NCBI GenBank assembly: GCA_937864975.1
Contig: CALMDI010000322.1
Location: 1-10,887, forward strand
DNA: 10,887 nt
Source of the DNA: an uncultured Chloroflexota bacterium
GTDB lineage: Bacteria; Chloroflexota; Anaerolineae; Aggregatilineales; Phototrophicaceae
Direction of reading: 5' to 3'
Shown: positions 1 through 7,441 of the stretch, in pieces
Position numbering within the stretch: position 1 is the first letter of the stretch
Layout: each line of letters begins with the position of its first letter
Notes under the pieces: model-generated
Database searches by the model: none
Told to the model about the DNA's origin: nothing
Seen by the model: only the letters and a program-made list of their open reading frames with translations
Program-made: the position numbers and the translations under genes

Positions 1-2
1 GG

Positions 3-251
3 GTGTCACGCGCCGATCTAAGTTGGCAGGCGCAGCTTGCCGTCATGAAGGACTGGGTCAAGACGTGGCACAACCGCAACCCGAACATCCGCGTGATGGA
101 CTACTACAACGACCCGTACAGCCCGGCGGCGACGACGGTGCTGGTGCGGTTGCAGGGCGTGCGCGGCGTGACCGTGCCGCAGGACGAAGACACGCCCGAC
201 CTGGAGCGGGCGCGGCTGCTGATTTCGTACTTTTGGGATAACAGCGCATAG
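3..251 (+). CDS. Small protein of the head-tail/tail-completion region, possibly 5' truncated
   Basis: An open frame runs from the window edge to a TAG at 249-251. A GTG at position 3 could be the start, but the frame is open to the edge, so the true start may lie outside. The 82 visible residues are soluble, with aromatic and charged residues (VKTWHNRNP, VMDYYNDPYSP) and an end ISYFWDNSA. I do not recognise the family. It lies 18 bases before the first tail-tube-like gene, where siphoviruses usually carry head-tail connector or tail-terminator genes, so such a role is possible but rests only on position. Confidence 0.6.
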   Translation: MSRADLSWQAQLAVMKDWVKTWHNRNPNIRVMDYYNDPYSPAATTVLVRLQGVRGVTVPQDEDTPDLERARLLISYFWDNSA

Positions 252-269
252 GCGCAAGGAGACGAGAAA

Positions 270-737
270 TTGGCTGAAGTCCGTACCATGAGCGAGGGCG
301 AACTCCGTTGGGTTCGCGCATCCGGCGTTGGCAATGTGTGGGCAACCGCCGCTACGCCTGTCAGCGGTATCTTTGCCTTTGTCCGGTCGTTTTCGTACAC
401 CTCCGCTCAGACGGTCACAACTGTCAACGAGCGTGGACGTCCTCATCACAACAAGATCACGCAGGTTGCGCCCATCGACGTCACGATGACCTGTGCATGG
501 ACGGGGCGCTTTCCCTCTGCCGTGAGTGGCAGCGGCGCAACCGTGCCGATGATTCACCTTGAACACCGGGCAAGCGCCGCCGAGATTGGCAATGGGACGA
601 CTGGTGATTTTACGCAATTTCATGGCGTGGCTCTCGCCAGTATCCAGTTCACAGAGGGCGCGGAGGAAAATACGCTCAACGTGTCGTTCCGTGCCCTCGC
701 CATGAATGGACCCACCGGCTCTGGATACCTCAGCTAA
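270..737 (+). CDS. Tail-tube-like structural protein, first of two
   Basis: 155 residues from a TTG start. TTG is preferred over ATG 288 because AAGGAG lies at 256-261, 8 bases upstream of it, while ATG 288 has no comparable site. The protein is rich in Thr, Ser, Val and Gly, with alternating beta-type segments and no signal or membrane segment, as expected for a phage beta-barrel tube subunit. Its C-terminal part (SIQFTEGAEENTLNVSFRAL) resembles in pattern the end of the next protein: a beta hairpin holding SI, an acidic turn, then an alternating strand. Followed two bases later by that second tube-like gene and then by a chaperone pair, the usual siphovirus order. The assignment comes from fold pattern and position; another virion protein is possible. 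Confidence 0.5.
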   Translation: MAEVRTMSEGELRWVRASGVGNVWATAATPVSGIFAFVRSFSYTSAQTVTTVNERGRPHHNKITQVAPIDVTMTCAWTGRFPSAVSGSGATVPMIHLEHRASAAEIGNGTTGDFTQFHGVALASIQFTEGAEENTLNVSFRALAMNGPTGSGYLS

Positions 738-739
738 CG

Positions 740-1141
740 ATGACGGGCGAAGTCTTCTCATGGCTGGAAGGACAGGCGTACTTCCACACCGGCAGCGCGA
801 CCGCCTCCGCTGTGGTGGGCTTCGCCCAGTCGCTGCAAGGGCAGTTCGTGTGGGGCTACGAGAACTACCCCACCCTCGGCGGCTACGGCAACGTGCTGAC
901 GGGGCTGCGCGCCGACGTCACGATTGCCGCCTTCTGGACGCCCGTCAGCACGATTGCCCGTCTCGCTCAGTCCGCGACCGCCGTGCATATGCACATCCGC
1001 CAATCGAACGGCGTCGCGTCGGCGGGCTACAAGCTGTGGAGCGGGCGCATCGGCTCGATTCTGCTGGCGGGCAATGAGGGCGGCGTGCTTCAGTATTCGA
1101 TTGGCTACTACGCGAACGAATGGAGTGCCTATGGAACCTAG
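740..1141 (+). CDS. Tail-tube-like structural protein, second of two
   Basis: 133 residues from ATG 740, two bases after the previous stop. No clear Shine-Dalgarno sequence is seen, so it is probably translated by coupling. The sequence alternates small and hydrophobic residues, and its end (SGRIGSILLAGNEGG, then LQYSIGYYANEWSAYGT) has the shape of the last strands of tail-tube barrels, where an acidic loop is followed by a strand with aromatic residues. It overlaps the downstream chaperone gene by 11 bases. Two tube-like genes in a row could be a major tube protein plus a variant or tube initiator. Which one is the major subunit cannot be told here. Confidence 0.5.
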   Translation: MTGEVFSWLEGQAYFHTGSATASAVVGFAQSLQGQFVWGYENYPTLGGYGNVLTGLRADVTIAAFWTPVSTIARLAQSATAVHMHIRQSNGVASAGYKLWSGRIGSILLAGNEGGVLQYSIGYYANEWSAYGT

Positions 1142-1643
1142 ACGCATTACCTCACTTGACCAGTTGGACACCATCGCGCTGGTCTGCGAGATTGTCCGTG
1201 ACGACGGCTCGATTGCGGCGTTCGAGTTCGAGCAGCCGCAGTACAGCGAATCGGTGATGCTTCATTACGAGGATGAAGACCCGGCTGCGGACATCATCGG
1301 CGCGGACACGCACGGCAAGCCGATCTACGACTTCAACAGCCCGATCTACCGCAAGGCGCAGCAGGACGTGGCACTGCGCCGGGCGATGCGGCTTGTCATT
1401 CGTTACATCAAACTGGCGCTTCCCGGAGACACGTTTGACGAGAAGCGCGCCGCGCTGGAACGGGCGCTCAGCTACGCCGAAATCGACCAGCTAATTATGT
1501 TCATGAATGCGATCATGGCGAAACGAGAGGCGAAGCGCGACCAGCTCGCCGAACGATTTCAGTCAAATGGACGTGCGCCTGATGCGAATCGCGCGGGCGC
1601 GCCGAATCGCAAAGCGCGACGTGCTCAGGCTGCCGGAAACTGA
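1131..1643 (+). CDS. Tail assembly chaperone, short form (lambda gpG-like)
   Basis: 170 residues from ATG 1131. The frame is open far upstream, but this ATG is chosen because GGAG sits at 1122-1125, 5 bases before it, and the upstream part only shadows the tube gene. The protein is acidic in the first third (HYEDEDPAADIIG), has a helical middle (ALRRAMRLVIRYIKLALPGD) and a strongly basic tail (about residues 130-170). It lies between tube and tape-measure genes and overlaps a second open frame at its 3' end, the hallmark of G/GT chaperones that bind the tape measure during tail assembly. Family similarity is not visible in the residues themselves; the call is from position, size, acidic/helical character and frame overlap. 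Confidence 0.6.
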   Translation: MEPRRITSLDQLDTIALVCEIVRDDGSIAAFEFEQPQYSESVMLHYEDEDPAADIIGADTHGKPIYDFNSPIYRKAQQDVALRRAMRLVIRYIKLALPGDTFDEKRAALERALSYAEIDQLIMFMNAIMAKREAKRDQLAERFQSNGRAPDANRAGAPNRKARRAQAAGN

Positions 1644-1782
1644 GCTAGAGGACGAGATGGTGTACGAGATGTACCGTGAGAAAGAGATTGACCGGATGAT
1701 GGACACGCTGGCGGGCGACGGCGGCGAGAAGTCGAAGCTTAGCCCGGAGGCGTGGGCGGCGCTGGCGGTGGCAAGGTTGTAG
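1507..1782 (+). CDS. T-part of the tail assembly chaperone, probably reached by ribosomal frameshift
   Basis: This frame is open from 1507 (after a TGA at 1504-1506) to TAG 1780-1782 and overlaps the chaperone frame by 137 bases. ATGs at 1507, 1567 and 1582 have no Shine-Dalgarno sequence, which argues for entry by frameshift. Relative to the G frame it is +1 (equivalent to -2), not the -1 of lambda. A shift at TTT-C (1557-1560) would give a product of about 216 residues. The unique part (EDEMVYEMYREKEIDRMMDT) is acidic and helical, ending in LSPEAWAALAVARL, as expected for a segment that contacts the tape measure. Separate initiation at ATG 1567, giving 71 residues, is the alternative. Confidence 0.55.
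   Translation: MRSWRNERRSATSSPNDFSQMDVRLMRIARARRIAKRDVLRLPETELEDEMVYEMYREKEIDRMMDTLAGDGGEKSKLSPEAWAALAVARL
1551..1562 (+). promoter_or_regulatory. Candidate +1 frameshift site (GAA CGA TTT CAG)
   Basis: In the G frame the codons are GAA CGA TTT CAG. Slipping forward by one base lets tRNA-Phe move from TTT to TTC, its cognate codon, and continues as AGT CAA ATG in the T frame. It follows CGA, a codon often decoded slowly. The site is inferred; no stimulatory structure was identified, and other positions in 1507-1643 are possible. Confidence 0.3.
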
Positions 1783-1791
1783 ACAATCCGC

Positions 1792-1818
1792 GTGACTTGA
1801 GCCGAATCGACTTACAAT
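1792..1818 (+). promoter_or_regulatory. Candidate promoter of the lipoprotein gene
   Basis: TACAAT at 1813-1818 matches the bacterial -10 consensus at five of six bases. GTGACT at 1792-1797 is a weak -35 match with a short 15-base spacer. Transcription would start near 1825, 20 bases before the lipoprotein ATG and just upstream of its ribosome site. The gap 1783-1844 is long for this packed operon, which supports a separate transcription unit. Confidence 0.35.
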
Positions 1819-1844
1819 GGTGGCAAACACTATTGGAGGGCGAA

Positions 1845-2240
1845 ATGAAGTTACTTATTCTTGTCGGCGGGCTGCTCATTCTGGCGGGGTGTACAACATG
1901 GCAGGGCGGTGGAATATTCACCAGCCCGACACCCACGACCGCGTCCGATCTGCTGTCAACGTTTCGGGTCACTGGCAATGCGCGCGACGTCAGTATTACC
2001 TACCGTTACAATGGTGGGTCAGAGGAATTTGACGATGTGCGATTGCCGTGGGAGCGCAGTTTGCTACTCGACGTAGGCGACAGCGTTTCCGTCTTCGCAT
2101 TCGCATTCGATGGCGGCTTACTCGAATGCGAATGGACTGTTGAACGGGCAGCGGGCGCAAGTGATGAGGCGCGCGCGGACGGTGACAGTTCAACCTCCGT
2201 GAGCTGCGGGGGCACATGGATAGGGTTCACTTACGACTAA
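1845..2240 (+). CDS. MmpS-like lipoprotein, probable moron gene
   Basis: 131 residues from ATG 1845; GGAGGG at 1835-1840 fixes the start. Residues 1-16 are a lipoprotein signal: MK, a hydrophobic stretch, then lipobox LAGC with Cys16 as the lipidation site. A Thr/Pro linker follows. Residues 40-128 form a beta-rich domain with ITY (51-53), LPW (67-69), Cys95 in LECEW and Cys121 in SVSCGG, which fit a disulfide. The order VTG, ITY, LPW, two Cys and a final CGG recalls the exported domain of mycobacterial MmpS proteins; this is pattern recognition, not a search. The product should sit on the outer face of a membrane of the infected or lysogenic cell. The gene splits chaperone from tape measure, with its own promoter candidate and terminator, so it is probably expressed apart from virion genes. 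Superinfection exclusion is one possible role but unproven. Confidence 0.8.
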   Translation: MKLLILVGGLLILAGCTTWQGGGIFTSPTPTTASDLLSTFRVTGNARDVSITYRYNGGSEEFDDVRLPWERSLLLDVGDSVSVFAFAFDGGLLECEWTVERAAGASDEARADGDSSTSVSCGGTWIGFTYD

Positions 2241-2264
2241 TCGGTAGTTCATAACAGGACATCG

Positions 2265-2295
2265 AAAGCGCTCTCGAAAGGGGGCGCTTTTGATT
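2265..2295 (+). terminator. Intrinsic terminator after the lipoprotein gene
   Basis: AAAGCGCTC (2265-2273) pairs with GGGCGCTTT (2282-2290) in nine pairs, one of them G-T, around an 8-base loop, followed by TTTTGATT. It lies 24 bases after the lipoprotein stop and 12 bases before the tape-measure ATG. The left arm begins AAA, so it could also work weakly leftwards. It closes the lipoprotein unit; late transcription must pass it to reach the tape measure, which suggests antitermination or leakiness. Confidence 0.75.
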
Positions 2296-2306
2296 CTAGG
2301 GACACG

Positions 2307-5021
2307 ATGGCAAATCGTACCGTCACCATCCGCATCAGCGCCCAGGACTCGTTTAGCGACGTCATGCGTCGTTATCAGCAGCAAATCGGGCAAGCGGAGC
2401 AAGCCACGCAGCGCGTTGGACAAACAGCGCAGCGGCAAGGCGGTTTATTCCGCGCGCTTGGCACTGAGATTCAGGGTGCGCTGGCAGGTGTGACTATCGG
2501 GGCGTCGATACAGGCAATCGGCGCTCTCAACGACCTCGGTATGCAAGGGCGGCAGACCGGGGCGATCTTCAAGCAGATGATGAGCGAACTCGGTGTATCT
2601 GCCGAGAACATGCGGACGCGCCTTCGCAATGCTACCGGCGGTGTCGTTGATGACTTAAGCCTTATGGGTGGCGCGAACCTGATTCAGCGCTTGGGGCTGA
2701 CCGATACCGACGAAGAGCTTGAAAGTTTAATCGGCAACATTATACGCCTGAAACAGCCGACTGATGACGTTACTACGGCAGTCAGTAATTTTGGGCTAAT
2801 GATTTCGAATCAGTCCCTTTTAAGGCTCGATTCGTTCGGGCTGTCGAGTCAGCGCGTGAAAGAGCGCATGGAGGAATTGCAAGAAACCCTCGGACGTGAG
2901 GAAGCCTTTAAGCTCGCCGTCTTCGAAGAAATGAATACTCAAGTCGAGCGGCTTGGTCCCGCTGCCGAGGCGGGCATGACAGCCTTTGGTCGGCTTGGCA
3001 CACAAATTCAGAACACGCTTCAGGGCGCGGGAAACATCGTTGCTCAGGGCTTAGAAGCGGGCGCGCAGCTCATCCTGATTGGTGAGCGTGTTATCGAGAA
3101 CGTGATCGAGCCGATTGCGGATGCGAGCCAGGCAGCGAGCGAAGAAACGCGCCGCCAGCTTGAGGAGGCGCGCGATGTTGCCGAAGAACTGGCGCGGCTG
3201 CGAGAAGCCAGTGAGCCGGAACCACTGACACCGACTCCGCTTGAACTGAACGTGGGTGGCAACCTGATAACCACCATGAGCAACCCCACGGAAACGTTCC
3301 GGCTGATCGAGCGTGCCATTCAGGAATACGAGGACGCTTACGGCGTCGCCGCGCAAACGACGGAAGATGTGATGCGCGGCTTGCGGCAGACGCAACTTGT
3401 AGATGAGACCTTCGTGCCGAGCCTGGAGTTTCTGGACGCGATCAATTTTGCCCTGGAACGCCGTGAGGACGCCGAAGAAAACATCGCGCGGCTGCTCACG
3501 ATTCAACAGCAGTCGCTCGCATCTATGGCATTTAGCGACTTCAACCGCCTTGAGGCAGGCATGGAAGCGCGCCGACGCCTGTTAGAGCAAAACGCGCAGG
3601 TCGATCCGCTGGATTTGATCTGGCAGGAGAATTTCATCGCCTCGCAGGAACGGGTACGGATGCTGCAAGCCGCCGCGCGAGAAGACCAACGCGCCTATAT
3701 CGATGCCTTCGATCCGGTTGATATGGCGTGGCGCGACAACTTCATTGCAACTCAGCAGCAAATGGGCGCGGCTCAGAACGCCGCCCAGCTTGAGGGCATT
3801 GTACGCGACATGCAATCGATGTTCCCAGCGGGCGCTCAGTTCGCCACGGCGGGCATGGCGCAGGAAGCCGACGCGCTGGCGGATGACGCCGAGCGCATCT
3901 ATGGGGCGCTCCAGTCTGCTGCTGAAACCGACGCTATCCCGCAGATAACGCTTGACCGCGCTGAAAGCGCCGCCGACGCCGCCCGCCGCATGGCGGATGA
4001 CATGGCGCGCGCCGAAGAAAATGCGCGGAACATGTCGCTCCGTGGCGCGCTTGGCGTCAACCCCGACAACCAGAACCGCTTACTGGGCGAGGGCACGGAT
4101 GCCTTCCTCGGCTACCTGCGCGATCAGGGCTACGCCGACGAAGACCTGCAGCCGCTCCAGGACATTCTCGACCTGACGAGTGGGCGAGAGACGGAACTGT
4201 CGCAGTATTTCGAGGACACCGCCCTGCCCGCGTTTGAGACGCTGTTTGCGGAGTACGGCAAAGAGACTGCCGCGACCGCCTACACCAGCTTCCTGGAAGG
4301 CTTGCGGACGGCACAGGCGATGGGACTTAACCCCGCTGACCCGTTCCTGCTATCCGGCTTTGTGAGGTTAGGCGAAGGTGGCGACAGCTACACCGTCCAG
4401 CCGGGGGATAGCTGGTCGCGCATCGCTTCTGAGCGCGGCATATCGGTTGCCGAGGCGCAACGGCAAGCCGGGCGCGGCGGCATGTTGCACCCCAATCAGG
4501 TGCTGAACTTCGGCGGCGGGGGCGGCGTCATGCCGCTGTCGGGTATTCCATCGGACTACCAGGGGCGCGTCATGGGCGGCGCGTTCGGCGAGGGCGGGCA
4601 AGTGCCCGACCTCACGCCCGTCGAAACGTCCATGCAGAACATCCGCGACTACAGTAGTGAGTTCCGTGTCAACTGGGGCGAAGCGGCGGCGACCGAAATC
4701 CCCGCTGTCAACACCGGGCTGGAAACCACCGTCGGCAGGTTCGACAAGGTAAACAACGCGGTGTTGAGCGTGGACGAGCGGATGCCCGCCGTCGCCACCG
4801 AGACGAAGCGCGTGGCGGGCTTTGCCGAAAGCGTGTCGGAGAAATTTGCGCTCGCCCGCGACTACGTCAAGGAAATCGCCAAAACTCACACCATCACGTT
4901 TGACACGAGGGTGCGCTATGACGGACCGGTTCCGGCGTGGTTTGACGATATGTTCAACCGGAAGCTGGCGAGGGTTATGGAAATCAACGGCGGCGCGATG
5001 CCCGGTGATACGAGACGGTGA
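2307..5021 (+). CDS. Tail tape measure protein with LysM domain
   Basis: 904 residues from ATG 2307, with AGGGA at 2298-2302 just upstream. This is the longest gene of the window and lies directly after the chaperone region, both typical of tape measures, which set tail length and line the tube. The N-terminus (TVTIRISAQDSFSDVMRRYQ) is the usual start of such proteins. A short hydrophobic segment lies at about 53-73, charged coiled-coil-like helices at about 270-302, and Ala/Gln/Glu-rich helices through about 640. About residues 690-735 form a LysM domain (SYTVQPGDSWSRIASERGIS, ending NQVLNFGG), a peptidoglycan-binding module. A 25-residue motif is repeated 36 residues apart (433-457 and 469-493). 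At about 0.15 nm per residue the tail would be near 135 nm (inference). The first third is clearly more AT-rich than the rest. Confidence 0.93.
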   Translation: MANRTVTIRISAQDSFSDVMRRYQQQIGQAEQATQRVGQTAQRQGGLFRALGTEIQGALAGVTIGASIQAIGALNDLGMQGRQTGAIFKQMMSELGVSAENMRTRLRNATGGVVDDLSLMGGANLIQRLGLTDTDEELESLIGNIIRLKQPTDDVTTAVSNFGLMISNQSLLRLDSFGLSSQRVKERMEELQETLGREEAFKLAVFEEMNTQVERLGPAAEAGMTAFGRLGTQIQNTLQGAGNIVAQGLEAGAQLILIGERVIENVIEPIADASQAASEETRRQLEEARDVAEELARLREASEPEPLTPTPLELNVGGNLITTMSNPTETFRLIERAIQEYEDAYGVAAQTTEDVMRGLRQTQLVDETFVPSLEFLDAINFALERREDAEENIARLLTIQQQSLASMAFSDFNRLEAGMEARRRLLEQNAQVDPLDLIWQENFIASQERVRMLQAAAREDQRAYIDAFDPVDMAWRDNFIATQQQMGAAQNAAQLEGIVRDMQSMFPAGAQFATAGMAQEADALADDAERIYGALQSAAETDAIPQITLDRAESAADAARRMADDMARAEENARNMSLRGALGVNPDNQNRLLGEGTDAFLGYLRDQGYADEDLQPLQDILDLTSGRETELSQYFEDTALPAFETLFAEYGKETAATAYTSFLEGLRTAQAMGLNPADPFLLSGFVRLGEGGDSYTVQPGDSWSRIASERGISVAEAQRQAGRGGMLHPNQVLNFGGGGGVMPLSGIPSDYQGRVMGGAFGEGGQVPDLTPVETSMQNIRDYSSEFRVNWGEAAATEIPAVNTGLETTVGRFDKVNNAVLSVDERMPAVATETKRVAGFAESVSEKFALARDYVKEIAKTHTITFDTRVRYDGPVPAWFDDMFNRKLARVMEINGGAMPGDTRR
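3603..3785 (+). repeat. Imperfect internal repeat in the tape measure (two copies, 36-residue period)
   Basis: The protein motif DPLDLIWQENFIASQ (from residue 433, bases 3603-3677) recurs as DPVDMAWRDNFIATQ (from residue 469, bases 3711-3785). The DNA copies have diverged. The conserved D-P-x-D-x-x-W-x-x-N-F-I-A-x-Q pattern suggests an old duplication kept at protein level. Confidence 0.6.
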
Positions 5022-5023
5022 CG

Positions 5024-6580
5024 ATGGCTATCGCTGACTACTTTCTGTACGCCGACCTGGGGCGGGACGCGACCTACAGCCATCCGCTCGCCGACCTGTC
5101 GGCGTATGTCGAGCAGGTCGATTACACCTTCGGCATGGCGGACAGCTTTGATGAAATCGCGCCGCCGTCGGAGTTCACCGCTGTTTTGCGCGACCCGGCG
5201 TTCGACATCATGCCGGAGCGTCCTCTCGCGCGCTACTTCGGGCTGCTCAAGCCGGGGCTGGCGGTGCGCTTCCAGTCGCGCTTTCAGAACGAGGCGCAGA
5301 CACAGTACACCGGACGGCTGCGCGACTTCGTGCCGACGCCAGGCGAGTACGGCACACGTCAGGCGAGGCTCGTGGTGACCGACGTCATGCGCGAGCTGCA
5401 AAAAGCGGAGTACGCGCCGACCATGCAGGAGGGCGTGCGGACGGACGAGGCGCTTCAGGCGGTCTTCGACGACGACGTGGTGGCGTTTCCCTACACCGCG
5501 CTTCCCGACACGATCACGGCGTTCGAGACCGGGCGCACGACCTTCGAGTACATCGGCGACGTGCATGAGAACAAAAAACAGGAAGGCGTCAGTCCGTGGG
5601 GCTACATTCAGGACGTGGTCGGCGCGGAGGTCGGCGGGCGCTTCTTCTGGAACCCAAAGACGGCGCGCTTCGTGTTTCTATCGCGCCGCCACGACACTGA
5701 AACGCTCGTCAGCGACACCTTCACGGGCGACGACTTCAACGACGCCGACGCGGACTACCGCTACGCCGACCATCTGATTAACGCCATCACGGTGAATTTT
5801 ATCCCGCGCGATCTGGGCGCGGCAGGGACGGTCGTCGCGACCTATCCGAGCCTGCCGCTTACCGTCTCCAACCTCGCCAACTTCCGCATTACGATGCGTT
5901 ATCGCACGACCGTCACCGCCGTCGGACAGATCGGGATTGTGGCAGGCAGCGGTATCCAGCCGGTGGCGGGCGTGGACTATGCCGCGACCGACGAAACGTC
6001 CGGCTACGGCGCGACGCAGGATCGGACCGACCGGCTGACCGTGACGGCGAGCTTCAAAGGCGACAAGGTGGTACTGCACATCGTCAGCACCGAGAACAGC
6101 ACGATTTACCTGAACACGCTTCAGGTGCGCGCGACGCCCGCTTACACCTTCGACCGGATTCAGGTCTCGGCGGAGAACGCGGCGTCGATTGCCGCCTACG
6201 AGCGCCACGAAGCGGAACCCTTGCAGTTGCTCGCGCTGGATAACCGCGACTTCGCTCAGCAGGTGGCGGATAGCATCGTCAAGAAGAGCGGTGAGCCGAT
6301 TGGACGCTTCGCCAGCGTGTCGTTTGCGGGCAACGCCAGCGACCGGATGATGGCGCACGCCCTCACGCGCGCGATTGGCGACAAGATCACCATCGTCCAC
6401 GCCGCGATTGGACATGACAGCGACTACATCATCGTCGGACAGAGACACCGCATTGCCTTCGGCGGCGAGCGTCCCCACCGCGTGACGTGGACGCTGTTTC
6501 CCGCGGCGCGCACCCGCTACTGGCGCATCGGCGTGCCGGGCTGGGGCGAGCTCGGCACGACCAACCGCCTGATTCTCTAG
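5024..6580 (+). CDS. Tail hub / baseplate protein of siphovirus type
   Basis: 518 residues from ATG 5024; a GTG at 5018 overlapping the tape-measure stop as GTGA is an alternative start two codons upstream. Neither has a strong ribosome site, so translation is probably coupled. The protein has no signal or membrane segment and is beta-rich. Residues near 195-225 read SPWGYIQDVVGAEVGGRFFW and then a short strand ending in LSRR, a pattern common in phage tail-hub proteins, where W..I..v..aE.Gg.ff is followed by a strand with an Arg. The central part (about 270-380) looks like a lectin-type beta sandwich (LTVSNLANFRITMRYRTT, then VVLHIVSTENSTIYLNTLQV), possibly a carbohydrate-binding insert. The C-terminus WGELGTTNRLIL matches the usual closing strand of hub proteins. 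The position right after the tape measure fits. Confidence 0.65.
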   Translation: MAIADYFLYADLGRDATYSHPLADLSAYVEQVDYTFGMADSFDEIAPPSEFTAVLRDPAFDIMPERPLARYFGLLKPGLAVRFQSRFQNEAQTQYTGRLRDFVPTPGEYGTRQARLVVTDVMRELQKAEYAPTMQEGVRTDEALQAVFDDDVVAFPYTALPDTITAFETGRTTFEYIGDVHENKKQEGVSPWGYIQDVVGAEVGGRFFWNPKTARFVFLSRRHDTETLVSDTFTGDDFNDADADYRYADHLINAITVNFIPRDLGAAGTVVATYPSLPLTVSNLANFRITMRYRTTVTAVGQIGIVAGSGIQPVAGVDYAATDETSGYGATQDRTDRLTVTASFKGDKVVLHIVSTENSTIYLNTLQVRATPAYTFDRIQVSAENAASIAAYERHEAEPLQLLALDNRDFAQQVADSIVKKSGEPIGRFASVSFAGNASDRMMAHALTRAIGDKITIVHAAIGHDSDYIIVGQRHRIAFGGERPHRVTWTLFPAARTRYWRIGVPGWGELGTTNRLIL

Positions 6581-6589
6581 GAGCCGCCC

Positions 6590-7051
6590 ATGCCCTGGAA
6601 CGCGCCGTACACGTTTGCGCCGGAGGAGACGCCCCCGGCGCAGCTACTGAACGAGCAAATCCGCGACAACATCACGGCACTGCATTCGCCCCAGGCGGGC
6701 GAGGTCACCTGGACATCCGACAAGACGACCACCGCCACCGGCTTCGACCCGATTTCGGGGCTGTCGATCACGCTCGTCTCCACCGGACGTGACATGCTCG
6801 TCGCGCTCACGGGCGCGGCGAAGCTGAGCGTGTCGGGCACGGTCGTGCTCGACTTCGCGCAGGATGGCGTCCGCCTGGGCGGGGCGACGCCCGGCACGAC
6901 GCGCACGACCGCGGATGGCAATATCAGCTTCTCGCGCATCGTGACCGGGCTGACGTCGGGCGTGAGCTACACCTTCACCGTCGAGTGGCGCGTGACGTCG
7001 GGAACGGGGACGCTGTATGCCAACGGGCAGTTCTACGCGAGGGAAATCTGA
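6590..7051 (+). CDS. Small tail-tip / fibre-like virion protein
   Basis: 153 residues from ATG 6590; AGGAG at 6579-6583 overlaps the stop of the hub gene and gives good spacing. The N-terminus (MPWNAPYTFAPEETPPAQLL, then NEQIRDNITALH) has the W-x-x-P-Y-T ... A-x-L-L-N-x-x-I-R-D-N pattern seen at the start of many phage tail appendage proteins, probably an anchoring helix. The rest is a Thr/Ser/Gly-rich beta domain ending FTVEWRVTSGTGTLYANGQF. It may be a short fibre or tip decoration involved in host contact. The pattern is recalled from annotated phage proteins; exact function is unknown. Confidence 0.55.
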   Translation: MPWNAPYTFAPEETPPAQLLNEQIRDNITALHSPQAGEVTWTSDKTTTATGFDPISGLSITLVSTGRDMLVALTGAAKLSVSGTVVLDFAQDGVRLGGATPGTTRTTADGNISFSRIVTGLTSGVSYTFTVEWRVTSGTGTLYANGQFYAREI

Positions 7052-7422
7052 TGCGGCGTGGCATCGCTTTTGAACGGGACGCGGTGAACCTTGAGACACT
7101 CGACGCCGATCTGCGCGCGGCGTTTGGCGACACAATCGTCGGCGTGAGCCTGGACGACGTGGGTGAGGTAACGCGCGGGCGCGTGCTTGTGGCGGGCGAC
7201 TGGACGCCGGAGGACGAGGCGCGGCTGACCGACCTCCTCGCAGCGCACGACCCGTCGGTCGTGTCCGCGGGGGAACAGAAACGGGCGCGGCGGGACGCCG
7301 CGCGCGTGACACTCGCGGCGATGATCGACGCGCTTGACCTGAGCGAGCCGCTGACCAACGACCCGAAACTGGCGCGGCTTGAGAAAGCGGTGCGGCTGCT
7401 GCTTGCAGAGCGGCGCGACTGA
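7051..7422 (+). CDS. Unknown soluble protein between tail-tip and lysis genes
   Basis: 123 residues from ATG 7051, which overlaps the previous stop as TGATG; GAGGG at 7039-7043 supports this start over an open upstream extension. Composition is acidic in the first half (VSLDDVGEVTRGRVLVAGDW, then TPEDEARLTDLLAAH) and helical and basic later (EQKRARRDAARVTLAAMIDA). No signal, membrane segment or known motif is seen. Translational coupling places it in the late operon. It may be a virion accessory or chaperone for the preceding protein, but nothing in the sequence decides this. Confidence 0.6.
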   Translation: MRRGIAFERDAVNLETLDADLRAAFGDTIVGVSLDDVGEVTRGRVLVAGDWTPEDEARLTDLLAAHDPSVVSAGEQKRARRDAARVTLAAMIDALDLSEPLTNDPKLARLEKAVRLLLAERRD

Positions 7423-7441
7423 TAGAAAAGGCAGGTGAGGC

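Noticed and set aside
924..1130. Upstream extension of the chaperone frame to 924
   Set aside because: It only shadows the tube gene; ATG 1131 has a proper ribosome site and its downstream composition differs.
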